A stretch of 64,000 bases of DNA from Arthrobacter sp. fls2-241-R2A-200 (GCF_030209745.1 NZ_JARVRJ010000008.1:62001-126000); one strand, 5' to 3'. Positions 8,282 through 17,216 are shown, counted from the stretch's first letter. A program made the numbers and translations. Notes: generated by a model from the sequence alone, not told the origin.

Positions 8282-9430
8282 TTATGAGCTGGCACCCAAG
8301 CGCGCAACAGCTGCGTCGATGCGTTCGTCCGTGCCTGTCAGGGCAACGCGAACGAAGCCTTCGCCGGCATCGCCGTAGAAGACCCCGGGGCCCACCACAA
8401 TGCCCAGGTCCGCGAACCGCGAAACAGTGTCCCATGTCGCTTCGCCTGCCGTGGACCAGAGGTAGAGGCCCGCCTTTGATTCGTGGATCTGCAGGCCAAA
8501 TCGCTCCAAGGCCGGAACAATCCGTTCGCGGCGTCCACGGTAGAGATCTTTCTGGGCCACGACATGTGCGGCGTCGCCCAAGGCCACGCGCATGGCCTCT
8601 TGGACGGGGTAGGGAACAATCATCCCGGCATGTTTACGGCTGTTGACCAGGTTGGCCATGATGGCAGAGTCTCCGGCCACGAAGGCGGCCCGGTACCCCG
8701 CGACATTGGATTGCTTGCTCAATGAGTAGACACAGAGCAAACCCTCTGTGGATCCGCCGGTAACACGGGGATCCAGGACGCTGGGGACTGCCTCGCCCCC
8801 ACGCTGGACGTCCCATTCGCCCCAGCCCAACTCGGCGTAGCACTCATCAGAGGCAACCACGGCACCAAGCTCCCGGGCTTGTGCCACGATCTTCCGGAGT
8901 GACTCGACGTCCCGGACACTTCCCGTGGGATTCCCGGGGGAGTTGATCCACACCAACCGCACCTTCGCGCGGGTAGCGGCGTCGAGCTCATCCAAGTCAT
9001 CGGCAGCGATGGCAGTGGCACCGGCCAGGGATGCTCCGATGTCGTACGTCGGGTAGGCGACGGAGGGCCTGACCACCACGTCTCCGCTGCCTAGTCCAAG
9101 CAGGAACGGCAGCCAGGCCACCAACTCTTTGGACCCAACGGTCGGCATGACGTCTTTAGGGTCCAGCCCCGGCACGCCGCGGCGGCTGGCGAACCACTCC
9201 ACCACAGCCTGGCGAAGACCCTCGGTGCCGTGAACGGTCGGGTACCCGTGGGCGTCGGAGGCCGCGTCCAGTGCGTCCCGGATGAGCCCCGGAGTGGGGT
9301 CCACGGGAGTCCCAATGGAAAGGTTTACCACTCCCCCGGGGTGTTTGGCGGCCGTGGCAACATACGGAGCCATAGCCTCCCACGGGTAGTCAGGCAGGTT
9401 CAGGCCGAAAGCCGGTGCGGCGGAAATCAA
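8282..9430 (-). CDS. dapC: Succinyldiaminopimelate transaminase
   Basis: A 382-residue fold-type I PLP aminotransferase. The substrate-orienting NSPGNPTG lies at about 163-170 and the PLP-binding lysine is K239 in YSLSKQSNVAGYR. In actinobacteria this family, encoded directly downstream of a 7Fe ferredoxin, is assigned as DapC, which makes N-succinyl-LL-2,6-diaminoheptanedioate between DapD and DapE. Both of those enzymes are encoded in this window, which strengthens the call. It is 14 bp downstream of fdxA on the same strand and should be co-transcribed. Confidence 0.88.
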   Translation of the reverse strand: MISAAPAFGLNLPDYPWEAMAPYVATAAKHPGGVVNLSIGTPVDPTPGLIRDALDAASDAHGYPTVHGTEGLRQAVVEWFASRRGVPGLDPKDVMPTVGSKELVAWLPFLLGLGSGDVVVRPSVAYPTYDIGASLAGATAIAADDLDELDAATRAKVRLVWINSPGNPTGSVRDVESLRKIVAQARELGAVVASDECYAELGWGEWDVQRGGEAVPSVLDPRVTGGSTEGLLCVYSLSKQSNVAGYRAAFVAGDSAIMANLVNSRKHAGMIVPYPVQEAMRVALGDAAHVVAQKDLYRGRRERIVPALERFGLQIHESKAGLYLWSTAGEATWDTVSRFADLGIVVGPGVFYGDAGEGFVRVALTGTDERIDAAVARLGASS

Positions 9431-9444
9431 GGAAGCAACCGCCC

Positions 9445-9771
9445 TCAGTGGTCTTGGTTCTGCAAGGGCAGCGCAGCAATGAACGGGTGGTCCTTGCCGG
9501 TGTTGCCGATCTTGGCGGCGCCACCCGGCGAGCCAAGATCGTCGAAGAATTCGACATTGGCCTTGTAGTAGTCAGCCCATTCTTCCGGGGTGTCATCCTC
9601 GTAGTAGATGGCCTCCACGGGGCAAACAGGTTCGCAGGCACCACAGTCGACGCATTCATCGGGGTGGATGTAGAGGGAACGCTCACCTTCGTAAATGCAG
9701 TCCACAGGGCATTCTTCGATACATGCCTTGTCCTTGACATCCACACACGGCTGCGCGATTACGTACGTCAC
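9445..9771 (-). CDS. fdxA: Seven-iron ferredoxin
   Basis: A 108-residue ferredoxin. Eight cysteines occur at residues 9, 17, 21, 25, 40, 43, 46 and 50; the second set is CxxCxxCxxxCP for a 4Fe-4S cluster and the first is spaced as for a 3Fe-4S cluster. The C-terminal extension after residue 60 is typical of actinobacterial FdxA. Starts with GTG at 9771, with GAGAGG upstream. A small cytoplasmic electron carrier whose partner is not evident. A structured leader and a -10 box GATAAT lie upstream. Transcribed with dapC. Confidence 0.92.
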   Translation of the reverse strand: MTYVIAQPCVDVKDKACIEECPVDCIYEGERSLYIHPDECVDCGACEPVCPVEAIYYEDDTPEEWADYYKANVEFFDDLGSPGGAAKIGNTGKDHPFIAALPLQNQDH

Positions 9772-9795
9772 GTCCCAGACCTCTCAACGGTTAGT

Positions 9796-9811
9796 CCCGG
9801 CCATGGCCGGG
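9796..9811 (-). promoter_or_regulatory. Hairpin in the fdxA leader
   Basis: CCCGGCCATGGCCGGG is a perfect 16-bp palindrome between the fdxA promoter and start codon. A second G/C-rich dyad around TGCCGGCA lies next to it. It could be an RNA structure or an operator. Confidence 0.4.
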
Positions 9812-9853
9812 TGATACTGCCGGCAGCATGCCGGGCACTCAACTTCTGAGCCT

Positions 9854-9859
9854 ATTATC
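9854..9859 (-). promoter_or_regulatory. -10 box of fdxA
   Basis: On the minus strand GATAAT lies about 83 bp upstream of the fdxA GTG, giving a leader of roughly 75 nt. I could not place a convincing -35. Confidence 0.4.
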
Positions 9860-9893
9860 CAACAGTGCGCTCACGCCAACCTAGCCCGCGTCT

Positions 9894-9899
9894 TAGTAT
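9894..9899 (+). promoter_or_regulatory. -10 box of the small gene at 9906, leaderless
   Basis: TAGTAT is 6 nt upstream of the GTG at 9906 with no ribosome binding site between them. Confidence 0.45.
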
Positions 9900-9905
9900 G
9901 AAACG

Positions 9906-10142
9906 GTGACTCCCCCGCATGCGCAGCCCCGACAGTTCCTCCTCAGTGCCCAGCCAGGCATTCGGCTGGTGGTCAGGTACAAAATCGAGGGCGGCCTCAC
10001 CGACGCGTTGGGCTACCTGGTGGAGACCAGCGATAGCAGCTGCACCGTACGAACGCGGACGTCCGACGTCGAAATCCCCCTGGCGCTGGTGGTTGCGGCT
10101 AAGGAAGTTCCGCCCCCACCGCAGCGCCGCGAGTCCCGCTAA
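9906..10142 (+). CDS. Small conserved protein, SH3-like domain as at the N-terminus of Rv0428c-type acetyltransferases
   Basis: A 78-residue protein starting with GTG. The core RLVVRYKIEGGLTDALGYLVETSDSSC resembles the small beta-barrel at the N-terminus of some actinobacterial GNAT proteins (Cg3035/Rv0428c type), here without the acetyltransferase domain. It ends in a proline/arginine-rich tail. Appears leaderless (TAGTAT 6 nt upstream). Function unknown; identification is by pattern memory, so the family label is tentative, but the reading frame looks real. It is divergent from fdxA and converges on typA through a shared terminator. Confidence 0.7.
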   Translation: MTPPHAQPRQFLLSAQPGIRLVVRYKIEGGLTDALGYLVETSDSSCTVRTRTSDVEIPLALVVAAKEVPPPPQRRESR

Positions 10143-10164
10143 AGACGAGCAGCACCAACGAAAA

Positions 10165-10212
10165 GAGCCGCCGGAACGGCCGAGGCAATGCCCCGGAGCG
10201 TTCTGGCGGCTC
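10165..10212. terminator. Bidirectional stem-loop between the 9906 gene and typA
   Basis: The 14-nt arms GAGCCGCCGGAACG and CGTTCTGGCGGCTC pair with one mismatch. The element lies between two convergent genes, 10 bp from the typA stop; A-rich sequence before it and TTCGTT after it serve as weak tracts. Confidence 0.7.
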
Positions 10213-10222
10213 CTTCGTTCAC

Positions 10223-12139
10223 TTAGGACTTGGCGCGGGCGCGGTTGGCCTTGGCACGCTCGTTGGAGTCAAGGATGAGCTTGCGGATGCGGATGGAATC
10301 CGGGGTCACCTCGACACACTCGTCTTCGCGGGCGAATTCGAGGGACTCTTCGAGGGTGAGGTCGCGCGGCGGCGTCAGGTTCTCGAAGGTGTCGGAAGAA
10401 GCGGCACGCATGTTGGTGAGCTTCTTTTCCTTGGTGATGTTCACGTCCATGTCATCAGCGCGGGAGTTCTCGCCGACGATCATGCCCTCATAAACCTCGG
10501 AGGTGGGCTTCACGAAGAAGGAACCGCGCTCCTGGAGGTTGATCATGGCGAACGGCGTCACAACACCGGCACGGTCGGCGATCATCGAACCGTTGGTGCG
10601 GTATTCGATGGGGCCGGCCCACGGCTCGTAGCCCTCGGAGATGGAAGCAGCGATACCGGCGCCACGGGTGTCGGTGAGGAACTTGGTGCGGAAACCGATC
10701 AGACCACGGGCAGGAACGATGAATTCCATGCGGCACCAGCCGGTACCGTGGTTGGCCATGTTGGTCATCCGGCCCTTGCGGGCTGCCATGAGCTGCGTGA
10801 CGGCACCGAGGTACTCTTCCGGAACGTCGATGGTCATGTGTTCCATCGGCTCGTGGATCTTGCCGTCGATGGTCTTGGTGACAACCTGCGGCTTGCCAAC
10901 AGTCAGCTCGAAGCCTTCGCGGCGCATCTGCTCCACGAGGATTGCCAGGGCGAGCTCGCCACGGCCCTGGACTTCCCAAGCGTCAGGACGCTCGGTGGGA
11001 AGTACCTTGATGGAGACGTTACCGATCAGTTCCTTGTCCAGGCGGTCCTTCACCTGGCGGGCGGTGACCTTGGCGCCCTTGACCTTGCCGGCCAACGGGG
11101 AGGTGTTGATACCGATGGTCATGGAGATCGCGGGGTCATCCACGGTGATCAGCGGAAGCGGCTGCGGGTTCTCGGCGTCCGTGAGGGTTTCACCAATGGT
11201 GATGTCTTCAATACCGGCGACGGCGACGATCTCACCGGGGCCTGCGGACTCGGCAGGAACACGGGTCAGGGCCTTGGTGGCCAGCAGTTCAGTGATCTTG
11301 ACGTTCTTGAGTTCACCGTTGGCGCGTGCCCAGGCCACAGTCTGGCCCTTACGGAGGGTGCCGTTGTAGATGCGGAGCAGGGCGAGGCGGCCAAGGAACG
11401 GGGAAGCGTCCAGGTTGGTCACGTGTGCCTGCAGCACGCCGTCCGGGTTGTACGTAGGAGCCGGGATGTGCTCGATGATGGTCTTGAACAGCGGCTCAAG
11501 GTCCTCGTTTTCCGGAGCCAGCCCATCAGCAGGCTGGTCCAGGGATGCGCGGCCAACCTTGGCAGCAGCGTAGACGACCGGAACTTCAAGGATCTTGTCC
11601 AGGTCAAGGTCCGGGACCTCGTCGGCAAGGTCAGAAGCCAAACCGAGGAGGAGGTCCATGGATTCGTGGACAACTTCATCGATGCGGGCATCGGGACGGT
11701 CGGTCTTGTTGACCAGGAGGATCACGGGAAGGTGGGCTGCCAGCGCCTTACGGAGAACGAAGCGGGTCTGCGGCAGCGGGCCCTCGGATGCATCCACGAG
11801 CAGAACGACACCGTCAACCATGGACAAGCCGCGCTCCACCTCGCCACCGAAGTCAGCGTGGCCAGGGGTGTCGATGACGTTGATGGTGATGGTCTCGCCG
11901 TTGGACGACGGGCCGTTGTAGGCAACCGTGGTGTTCTTCGCGAGGATCGTGATGCCCTTTTCGCGTTCCAGGTCACCGGAGTCCATGACGCGGTCCTCAA
12001 CCTCACCGTGGGAAGCGAAGGAGTTGGTCTGCTTGAGCATGGCGTCGACCAAGGTGGTCTTGCCGTGGTCAACGTGTGCGACGATCGCGACGTTGCGCAG
12101 ATCGCTACGCGACGCAGTGTTGGTGATGGTTTCAGACAT
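10223..12139 (-). CDS. typA: Ribosome-associated GTPase TypA/BipA
   Basis: A 638-residue translational GTPase related to EF-G and LepA, which binds ribosomes and affects assembly and stress adaptation. The G1 loop AHVDHGKTTL is at residues 21-30; further motifs include DTPGHADFGGEVER (G3) and NKTDRPDAR (G4). Domain II-like and EF-G V-like regions and the TypA-specific C-terminal domain follow. Start at 12139 (MSETITNTASRSDL) matches family N-termini; an upstream extension lacks conservation. Single gene between converging and diverging neighbours. Confidence 0.95.
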   Translation of the reverse strand: MSETITNTASRSDLRNVAIVAHVDHGKTTLVDAMLKQTNSFASHGEVEDRVMDSGDLEREKGITILAKNTTVAYNGPSSNGETITINVIDTPGHADFGGEVERGLSMVDGVVLLVDASEGPLPQTRFVLRKALAAHLPVILLVNKTDRPDARIDEVVHESMDLLLGLASDLADEVPDLDLDKILEVPVVYAAAKVGRASLDQPADGLAPENEDLEPLFKTIIEHIPAPTYNPDGVLQAHVTNLDASPFLGRLALLRIYNGTLRKGQTVAWARANGELKNVKITELLATKALTRVPAESAGPGEIVAVAGIEDITIGETLTDAENPQPLPLITVDDPAISMTIGINTSPLAGKVKGAKVTARQVKDRLDKELIGNVSIKVLPTERPDAWEVQGRGELALAILVEQMRREGFELTVGKPQVVTKTIDGKIHEPMEHMTIDVPEEYLGAVTQLMAARKGRMTNMANHGTGWCRMEFIVPARGLIGFRTKFLTDTRGAGIAASISEGYEPWAGPIEYRTNGSMIADRAGVVTPFAMINLQERGSFFVKPTSEVYEGMIVGENSRADDMDVNITKEKKLTNMRAASSDTFENLTPPRDLTLEESLEFAREDECVEVTPDSIRIRKLILDSNERAKANRARAKS

Positions 12140-12422
12140 GCGGTAATGACTCGATTCAGTGGTGAAATCAGCTGTTTGTATCCGCGCGCATACCTGATCG
12201 ACTTGATCGGAACACACAGCGAAAAGACCCCGGGACACAGGGCACCTAGCACAAGTCTAAACGCAGTTGCATTTCTGAGCCTAAAAAGCAAGCTATCCAC
12301 CCTCTGGATGTGGCGCCGCTCACATGCGGCTGTGTGGCCGAAACCTCACGTCTTGATGCTGGATTTTCGGGCAACGGTGGACCATTATGGCAGCAGTACC
12401 AGTGCCCCACGGAGACCCCTCG

Positions 12423-13262
12423 ATGCCCCCAGCTTCGGCCCGGCTCCGCATGCTTGCTCCATTGATCGCCGTCGGCGTTCTCTTGGCCGGCTGCGGACCC
12501 AGCCCCCAGTCCCAACCCAACTCCTCCCCTGCCTCGCCCTCCGGGCAAGCCGCCTCCGCCGGCAGCGCCCAAAGGGTCGCCTCCGAGCTCGTGCCCCTCA
12601 ACGTGCCTGTGGGTGGTTTGTTCAAAAATCACGTCAGCAAGCGCAGCGAAGTGGTCCTGGCCGACGTCGACCATACAGCCGTCCTGATTGGCGATTCCCA
12701 AGCAATGCCCAAGGACTCCTGGCCCCAGCGAGGCATAGCAGCCTTGGGGTACAAGCTCTACGTCGCAGGCATGGGCGGCACAGGGTACGTCGCCGGCAAC
12801 GGGAAGACCGCTAACTACATCGATGCGCTGCAACGCGGCGACTGGGTCCTCCCCTACGGTGAACCACCCCTCGTCGTCGTCGAGGGCGGTGGGAATGATG
12901 CCACGCAGCACGCCACGGACGGCCAGATTACTGCGAACGCCGAGCGGCTGCTCGCAGCCCTCAAGCAGCGCTACCCAGACGCCGCGCTGGCGATGATTGG
13001 CACGTTGGCCCGCGGCGCCGGGAATGGAGGCGGACGCCGCACGGAGGTGGACGCCTTGATCGGCCGGATTGCCGCCAACCACGGAATTCCGTTCGTCAGC
13101 ACCGGTGACTGGTTGACCCGCTACAACGCTGTGGGAGACCTCATTGATGGTGTCCATGTAAAACCGTCAGGCCACGCGAAACTCGGAAGTGCCCTGGCCA
13201 AGCAACTCCTGGCTTTAGGACTGGCCGCCCGCCCGGGCGGAACCGGCAAAACGCCGAAATAG
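12423..13262 (+). CDS. Secreted SGNH/GDSL-hydrolase-like lipoprotein
   Basis: A 279-residue protein with a type II signal peptide: hydrophobic stretch LAPLIAVGVLLAGC with lipidation cysteine at residue 24, then a Ser/Pro/Gln-rich linker. The mature part has the SGNH block I motif IGDSQ (Ser 92) and a C-terminal HVKPSGHAKLG supplying the likely catalytic His, as in GDSL-type esterases. VEGGGNDA fits the block III Gly/Asn region. Start at 12423 chosen for GGAG 8 nt upstream; an ATG at 12387 is possible. Substrate unknown: wall polymer deacylation or lipolysis are possibilities. Divergent from typA. Confidence 0.75.
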   Translation: MPPASARLRMLAPLIAVGVLLAGCGPSPQSQPNSSPASPSGQAASAGSAQRVASELVPLNVPVGGLFKNHVSKRSEVVLADVDHTAVLIGDSQAMPKDSWPQRGIAALGYKLYVAGMGGTGYVAGNGKTANYIDALQRGDWVLPYGEPPLVVVEGGGNDATQHATDGQITANAERLLAALKQRYPDAALAMIGTLARGAGNGGGRRTEVDALIGRIAANHGIPFVSTGDWLTRYNAVGDLIDGVHVKPSGHAKLGSALAKQLLALGLAARPGGTGKTPK

Positions 13263-13265
13263 CAA

Positions 13266-13306
13266 GAGAGCCGGCAGCTCCCCTTGTGGGGAACCACCGG
13301 CTCTCA
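13266..13306. terminator. Stem-loop terminator after the SGNH lipoprotein gene
   Basis: The arms GAGAGCCGG and CCGGCTCTC pair perfectly, and an inner CTCCCC/GGGGA adds a second short stem. It lies 3 bp after the stop codon of the lipoprotein gene, between convergent genes. Confidence 0.7.
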
Positions 13307-13357
13307 TGTCGCGGTGCTGCTCTCATGCCACGGCGCTGCTTTCATGCCACGGCGCTG
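13301..13357. repeat. Tandem repeat, three 19-bp units
   Basis: Three adjacent 19-mers: CTCTCATGTCGCGGTGCTG, then two copies of C(T)(C/T)TCATGCCACGGCGCTG. The second and third differ by one base. The first unit starts inside the right arm of the preceding terminator hairpin. Noncoding, just downstream of the ABC ATPase gene end. Confidence 0.75.
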
Positions 13358-13374
13358 GCGACGTACGACGTCGG

Positions 13375-15090
13375 TCAGGCCACCTCAGGCGGCAAGAGCA
13401 GGGAACCACCCGGGATGGCGTCCAGCAGTGCCTGCGTGTATGCCTCACGGGGGTTATCGAACACGTCGTCAGTGCTGCCCGTTTCCACGAGCTTGCCCTT
13501 CTGCATCACACAGACGTGGTCGGCGATTTGCCGAACCACCGCCAGGTCATGGGTGATGAAGAGGTACGTCAAGCCGAGGTTGTCCTGGAGGTCGGCCAAC
13601 AGGTTGAGCACCTGCGCTTGGACCAAGACATCCAGTGCCGAGACCGCTTCATCACAAATGATCACTTCGGGGTCCAACGCGAGGGCTCGGGCGATGGCAA
13701 TACGCTGGCGCTGGCCACCGGAGAGCTCGTTGGGGTAGCGGCGCATGGTCGATTGGGGCAGTGCCACTTGGTCCAAAAGCTCCCGGACCTTCTTTTCCCG
13801 GCTCGCCTTGTTGCCGATCTTGTGGGTTCGGAGCGGCTCTTCGATGGTCCGGAAGATGTTGTACATCGGGTCCAACGAACCGTATGGATCCTGGAAGATC
13901 GGCTGTACACGGCGCCGGAATTTGAACAGGTCCTTGCTGTTCAGCGTGGACGTGTCCACCCCATCAAAAGTGATCTTTCCGGAGGTCGGTTCCAACAGGT
14001 TGAGCACCATCTGGGCCACTGTGGACTTTCCGGAGCCTGACTCGCCAACGATCGCGGTAGTGGTTCCACGCTTGACCGCGAACGACACAGAGTCGACGGC
14101 AGTGAAGTCCGTGGTTTTACCGATTCCCCCGCGCAGCTTGAAGACTTTGGTCAGATTTTCGACAACCAGGACATCCTCAGGAAGGGCCTCCTTGACAACA
14201 ACCGGTTCCGTCGGAGCCAGAAGATCTTCCGACTCGATGCCTTGTTCCTTGGCTACCTGGATACGCCGTGACGCCAACGACGGAGCTGAAGCAACCAAGC
14301 GCTTGGTGTAAGGGTGCCTCGGGTTTTGCAGCAACTCAAGGGAAGGCCCCGCTTCCACCACTTGGCCGCGGTACATCACAACCACCTTGTCTGCCCGCTC
14401 AGCGGCCAACCCAAGGTCGTGGGTGATGAGCAGCACAGCTGTGCCGAGTTCAGTGGTCATCTTGTCCAAGTGATCAAGGATCTGGCGCTGCACTGTGACA
14501 TCCAGCGCGGATGTCGGCTCGTCGGCGATGAGCAGCCGCGGCTGGCACGACAGGCCGATCGCGATCAGCGCACGTTGCCGCATGCCGCCCGAGAACTCAT
14601 GCGGATACTGCTTTGCCCTGCGCGCGGCGTCCGGAAGCCCTGCCTCGGAAAGGACTTTGGCGACGTCCTCGGGTCCGGAGGGAAGACCGTTGGCCTTCAA
14701 CGTCTCCCGCACTTGGAAGCCGATCTTCCAGACCGGGTTCAGGTTTGACATCGGGTCTTGGGGAACCATGCCGATATGGCTTCCGCGGAGCTCAATCATG
14801 CGCTTCTCGGAAGCATGGGCGATGTCTTCGCCGTCGAACAGTATTTCGCCTGCGGCGACGCGACCGTTGCCCGGAAGCAACCCGATGGCGGCAAGCGCCG
14901 ACGTGGACTTCCCTGAACCGGACTCCCCCACGATGGCCACGGTTTCCCCTGGCATCACGGTCAGGTGCGCGTTGCGTACCGCGTTGACTTCACCGTTGCT
15001 CGTGACGAAGTTGATGGCGAGGTTCTTGATCTCCAACAACGGACGCTCGGCGTCGGACGATTCTTCCCTGATGTGGACTGATGCATTCAT
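13375..15090 (-). CDS. Peptide/nickel-type ABC transporter, fused double ATP-binding protein
   Basis: About 571 residues containing two complete ABC ATPase domains in tandem (DppD-like then DppF-like). Each has a Walker A GESGSGKST, a signature (FSGGMRQR; LSGGQRQR) and a Walker B (LLIADEP; VIICDEA). A linker of roughly 50 residues joins them. It powers the importer encoded by the next three genes upstream in the same direction. Start chosen at ATG 15090 with AAAGG before it; an in-frame ATG at 15105 overlaps the preceding stop as ATGA and is equally possible. Second Walker B ends in Ala rather than Pro. Confidence 0.9.
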   Translation of the reverse strand: MNASVHIREESSDAERPLLEIKNLAINFVTSNGEVNAVRNAHLTVMPGETVAIVGESGSGKSTSALAAIGLLPGNGRVAAGEILFDGEDIAHASEKRMIELRGSHIGMVPQDPMSNLNPVWKIGFQVRETLKANGLPSGPEDVAKVLSEAGLPDAARRAKQYPHEFSGGMRQRALIAIGLSCQPRLLIADEPTSALDVTVQRQILDHLDKMTTELGTAVLLITHDLGLAAERADKVVVMYRGQVVEAGPSLELLQNPRHPYTKRLVASAPSLASRRIQVAKEQGIESEDLLAPTEPVVVKEALPEDVLVVENLTKVFKLRGGIGKTTDFTAVDSVSFAVKRGTTTAIVGESGSGKSTVAQMVLNLLEPTSGKITFDGVDTSTLNSKDLFKFRRRVQPIFQDPYGSLDPMYNIFRTIEEPLRTHKIGNKASREKKVRELLDQVALPQSTMRRYPNELSGGQRQRIAIARALALDPEVIICDEAVSALDVLVQAQVLNLLADLQDNLGLTYLFITHDLAVVRQIADHVCVMQKGKLVETGSTDDVFDNPREAYTQALLDAIPGGSLLLPPEVA

Positions 15091-15101
15091 GGCTTCGCCT
15101 T

Positions 15102-16085
15102 TCATCGCTTGCGCGCCTTCGGATCAAGAGCATCACGAAGAGCATCGCCAAGCATGATGAAGCTCAAGACCGTGAGGGATAGGGCGATAGCCGGATACAG
15201 CAACGGCAACGGGTTGGACCGAAGTGACGCTTGGGCGGCTTGGATGTCGTTACCCCAGGACATGACACTCGCAGGCAAACCAATGCCCAGGAATGAAAGC
15301 GTCGATTCAGCAACAATGAACGTGCCCAAGGAAATAGTGGCAACAACGATGATCGGAGCCAACGAGTTTGGGAGCACGTGCCGCAGCAACGAACGGAACC
15401 GGGAGACACCCAGGGAACGGGCTGCGACCACAAAGTCGGCATTCCGGACCTCGATCACCGCGCCTCTGGTAATACGGGCAATTTGCGGCCATCCGAAGAT
15501 AACCAAGATCAGTACCAACGTCCACACGGTGCGGTTGGCACGGAAGACGGGAAGCTGCATCATAACGATGGCACCAAGGATCAGGGGCAGGGCAAAGAAG
15601 ATATCGGTGAGCCGGGCCAGCAGGGCGTCAAGCCAACCGCCGTAATAGCCGGCCAAGGACCCTACGATGCCGCCGAAGACCACCACGCCCACAGTGGTGA
15701 AGAGACCCACTGTGACGGAGGAGCGGGTGCCGAAAATAACGCGAGCATAGACATCGCAACCCTGCTTGTTGAACCCCAGGGGATGGCCCGCTACCGATCC
15801 CCCATTCGAGTTCGCCAGTTGGCAAGCCTCAGAGGAAGGATCGATCGGGGAAAAAAGCCCGGGAAACAGCGAAACGACAACCACTACCAGGATCATGATC
15901 ACGGAAATGATGAACAGTGGCTGTTTGCGGAGGTTTTTCCACGCTTCACCCCACAAGCTCGAGGGGGCGTTCTCTTCCTTGACCTTGTCGGTGGCCTGCA
16001 GCGGTGTCTCGTCGAGGTCGGCGACAAAGTGCTCGATGTGCCGGCGGCCAGTGTCCTGACCGGTCAGGTTATTTTCAGGAGTCAT
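15102..16085 (-). CDS. Peptide/nickel-type ABC transporter permease, DppC-like
   Basis: A 327-residue inner-membrane permease with a hydrophilic N-terminal tail of about 60 residues, one long N-terminal membrane helix (IISVIMILVVVVVSLFPGLF), a periplasmic loop with paired cysteines (EACQLAN, KQGCDVYAR) and the binding-protein-dependent permease core. The EAA loop is near VVAARSLGVSRFRSLLRHVLP. Start at 16085 overlaps the 3' end of the other permease by 11 bp and follows GAGGATCC. Forms the heteromeric channel with the DppB-like subunit. Confidence 0.92.
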   Translation of the reverse strand: MTPENNLTGQDTGRRHIEHFVADLDETPLQATDKVKEENAPSSLWGEAWKNLRKQPLFIISVIMILVVVVVSLFPGLFSPIDPSSEACQLANSNGGSVAGHPLGFNKQGCDVYARVIFGTRSSVTVGLFTTVGVVVFGGIVGSLAGYYGGWLDALLARLTDIFFALPLILGAIVMMQLPVFRANRTVWTLVLILVIFGWPQIARITRGAVIEVRNADFVVAARSLGVSRFRSLLRHVLPNSLAPIIVVATISLGTFIVAESTLSFLGIGLPASVMSWGNDIQAAQASLRSNPLPLLYPAIALSLTVLSFIMLGDALRDALDPKARKR

Positions 16086-17004
16086 AGCGGATCCTCGGGT
16101 CAAGCCAAGCGTAGAGAAGGTCAACAATAAGGTTGGAAACACAGTAGATCAGCACCAGAACGGTGACGATCGAGACCACGGTAGGACCTTCTCCGGACAG
16201 CACCGCGCGGTATAGACGGTTGCCGACGCCGGGAACGTTGAAGATGCCCTCCGTGACGATTGCCCCGCCCATCAGCGTGCCGAGGTCCGCACCGAGGAAG
16301 GTGATCACTGGAATCAACGAGTTGCGCAGGATGTGCACATTAACCACTCGGAACCGGGACAATCCCTTGGCCGTGGCCGTCCTGACATAGTCGGCGTTCA
16401 TGTTTTCGATAACGCTCGTCCTGGTCAGGCGCAGAACGTAAGCGAACGATGCCAGTCCAAGCACAATCGCGGGCAGGATCAGGTCCTGGACTGACGCGGC
16501 GGAACTCACTGTCGGTTTCGCCCAGCCAAGCTGCACGCCGATGAAGAACTGGAGGAGGAAGCCAAGAACGAAGATCGGGATGCCGATCACGATCAGGGAT
16601 GCGATGAGAACTGTTCCGTCAAAGAACTTGCCCTTACGCAGTCCCGCGACCAGGCCGAAGGCAATGCCGAAGACACCCTCGAAAATGAGCGCCATGACGG
16701 CCAACCGGGCAGTGACGGGGAAAACTTCACCGAGGACGGCCGCAATCGATCGGCCGGAAAAGTCCTGGCCCAAGTCAAAAGTGAAGATGCTCTTGAGGTA
16801 GAGCAGGTACTGGACAATGAAGGGCTGGTCCAAGTGGTACTGCGAGCGCAGCTTGGCAGCAACAGCGGCATTGACCGGTTTATCGCCAAACAGGGCAGCG
16901 ATGGGATCCCCGGGGAGGCTGAAAACCAGGAAATACACCAGGAACGTTGCGCCGATGAAAACGGGCAGCAACTGGAGGAATCTTTTGAGGATGTACGTCG
17001 CCAT
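16075..17004 (-). CDS. Peptide/nickel-type ABC transporter permease, DppB-like
   Basis: A 309-residue permease beginning MATYILKRFLQLLPVFIGATFLVYFL, the typical N-terminal helix of DppB/OppB. The family motif SLPGDPIAALFG follows, then the six-helix core with its EAA loop (VRTATAKGLSRFRVVNVHILRNSLIPV). It starts at 17004, where family similarity begins; an upstream in-frame extension runs through the intergenic hairpins and is not credible. Second gene of the transporter operon. Confidence 0.92.
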   Translation of the reverse strand: MATYILKRFLQLLPVFIGATFLVYFLVFSLPGDPIAALFGDKPVNAAVAAKLRSQYHLDQPFIVQYLLYLKSIFTFDLGQDFSGRSIAAVLGEVFPVTARLAVMALIFEGVFGIAFGLVAGLRKGKFFDGTVLIASLIVIGIPIFVLGFLLQFFIGVQLGWAKPTVSSAASVQDLILPAIVLGLASFAYVLRLTRTSVIENMNADYVRTATAKGLSRFRVVNVHILRNSLIPVITFLGADLGTLMGGAIVTEGIFNVPGVGNRLYRAVLSGEGPTVVSIVTVLVLIYCVSNLIVDLLYAWLDPRIRYDS

Positions 17005-17127
17005 TAGCGCGTCACACCCCTGTCTGCAGGCACCCGATCCAAGAGTGCAGCGGAGTTGTTCATCGAAGAACCTTTTTTCGTCCGATGTGCGGGCGGGACC
17101 TGCCGCGGCAAGTGCCGCCTGCACAAG

Positions 17128-17151
17128 GACGCCCAACCGGAGTTGGGCGTC
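17128..17151. terminator. Intra-operon hairpin upstream of the DppB-like gene
   Basis: GACGCCCAAC-CGGA-GTTGGGCGTC is a perfect 10-bp stem with a 4-nt loop. It lies between the binding-protein gene and the permease gene. It may protect the upstream message or attenuate transcription. Confidence 0.6.
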
Positions 17152-17168
17152 ATTGATGTGGGGCTTGG

Positions 17169-17211
17169 CACGACGGCGGCGGTACTCACGTGAGCACCCC
17201 CGCCGTCGTTC
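17169..17211 (-). terminator. Hairpin immediately after the binding-protein gene
   Basis: The arms ACGACGGCGG and CCGCCGTCGT flank an inner CTCACGTGAG palindrome. It lies 5 nt past the stop of the binding-protein gene. Such hairpins commonly leave more transcript of the binding protein than of the membrane genes. Confidence 0.6.
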
Positions 17212-17216
17212 CCTAC

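Noticed and set aside
10748..12814. A 688-codon open frame on the plus strand opposite typA
   Set aside because: It is the antisense shadow of the highly conserved typA gene; composition is typical of GC-rich third-position bias and the translation resembles no protein.
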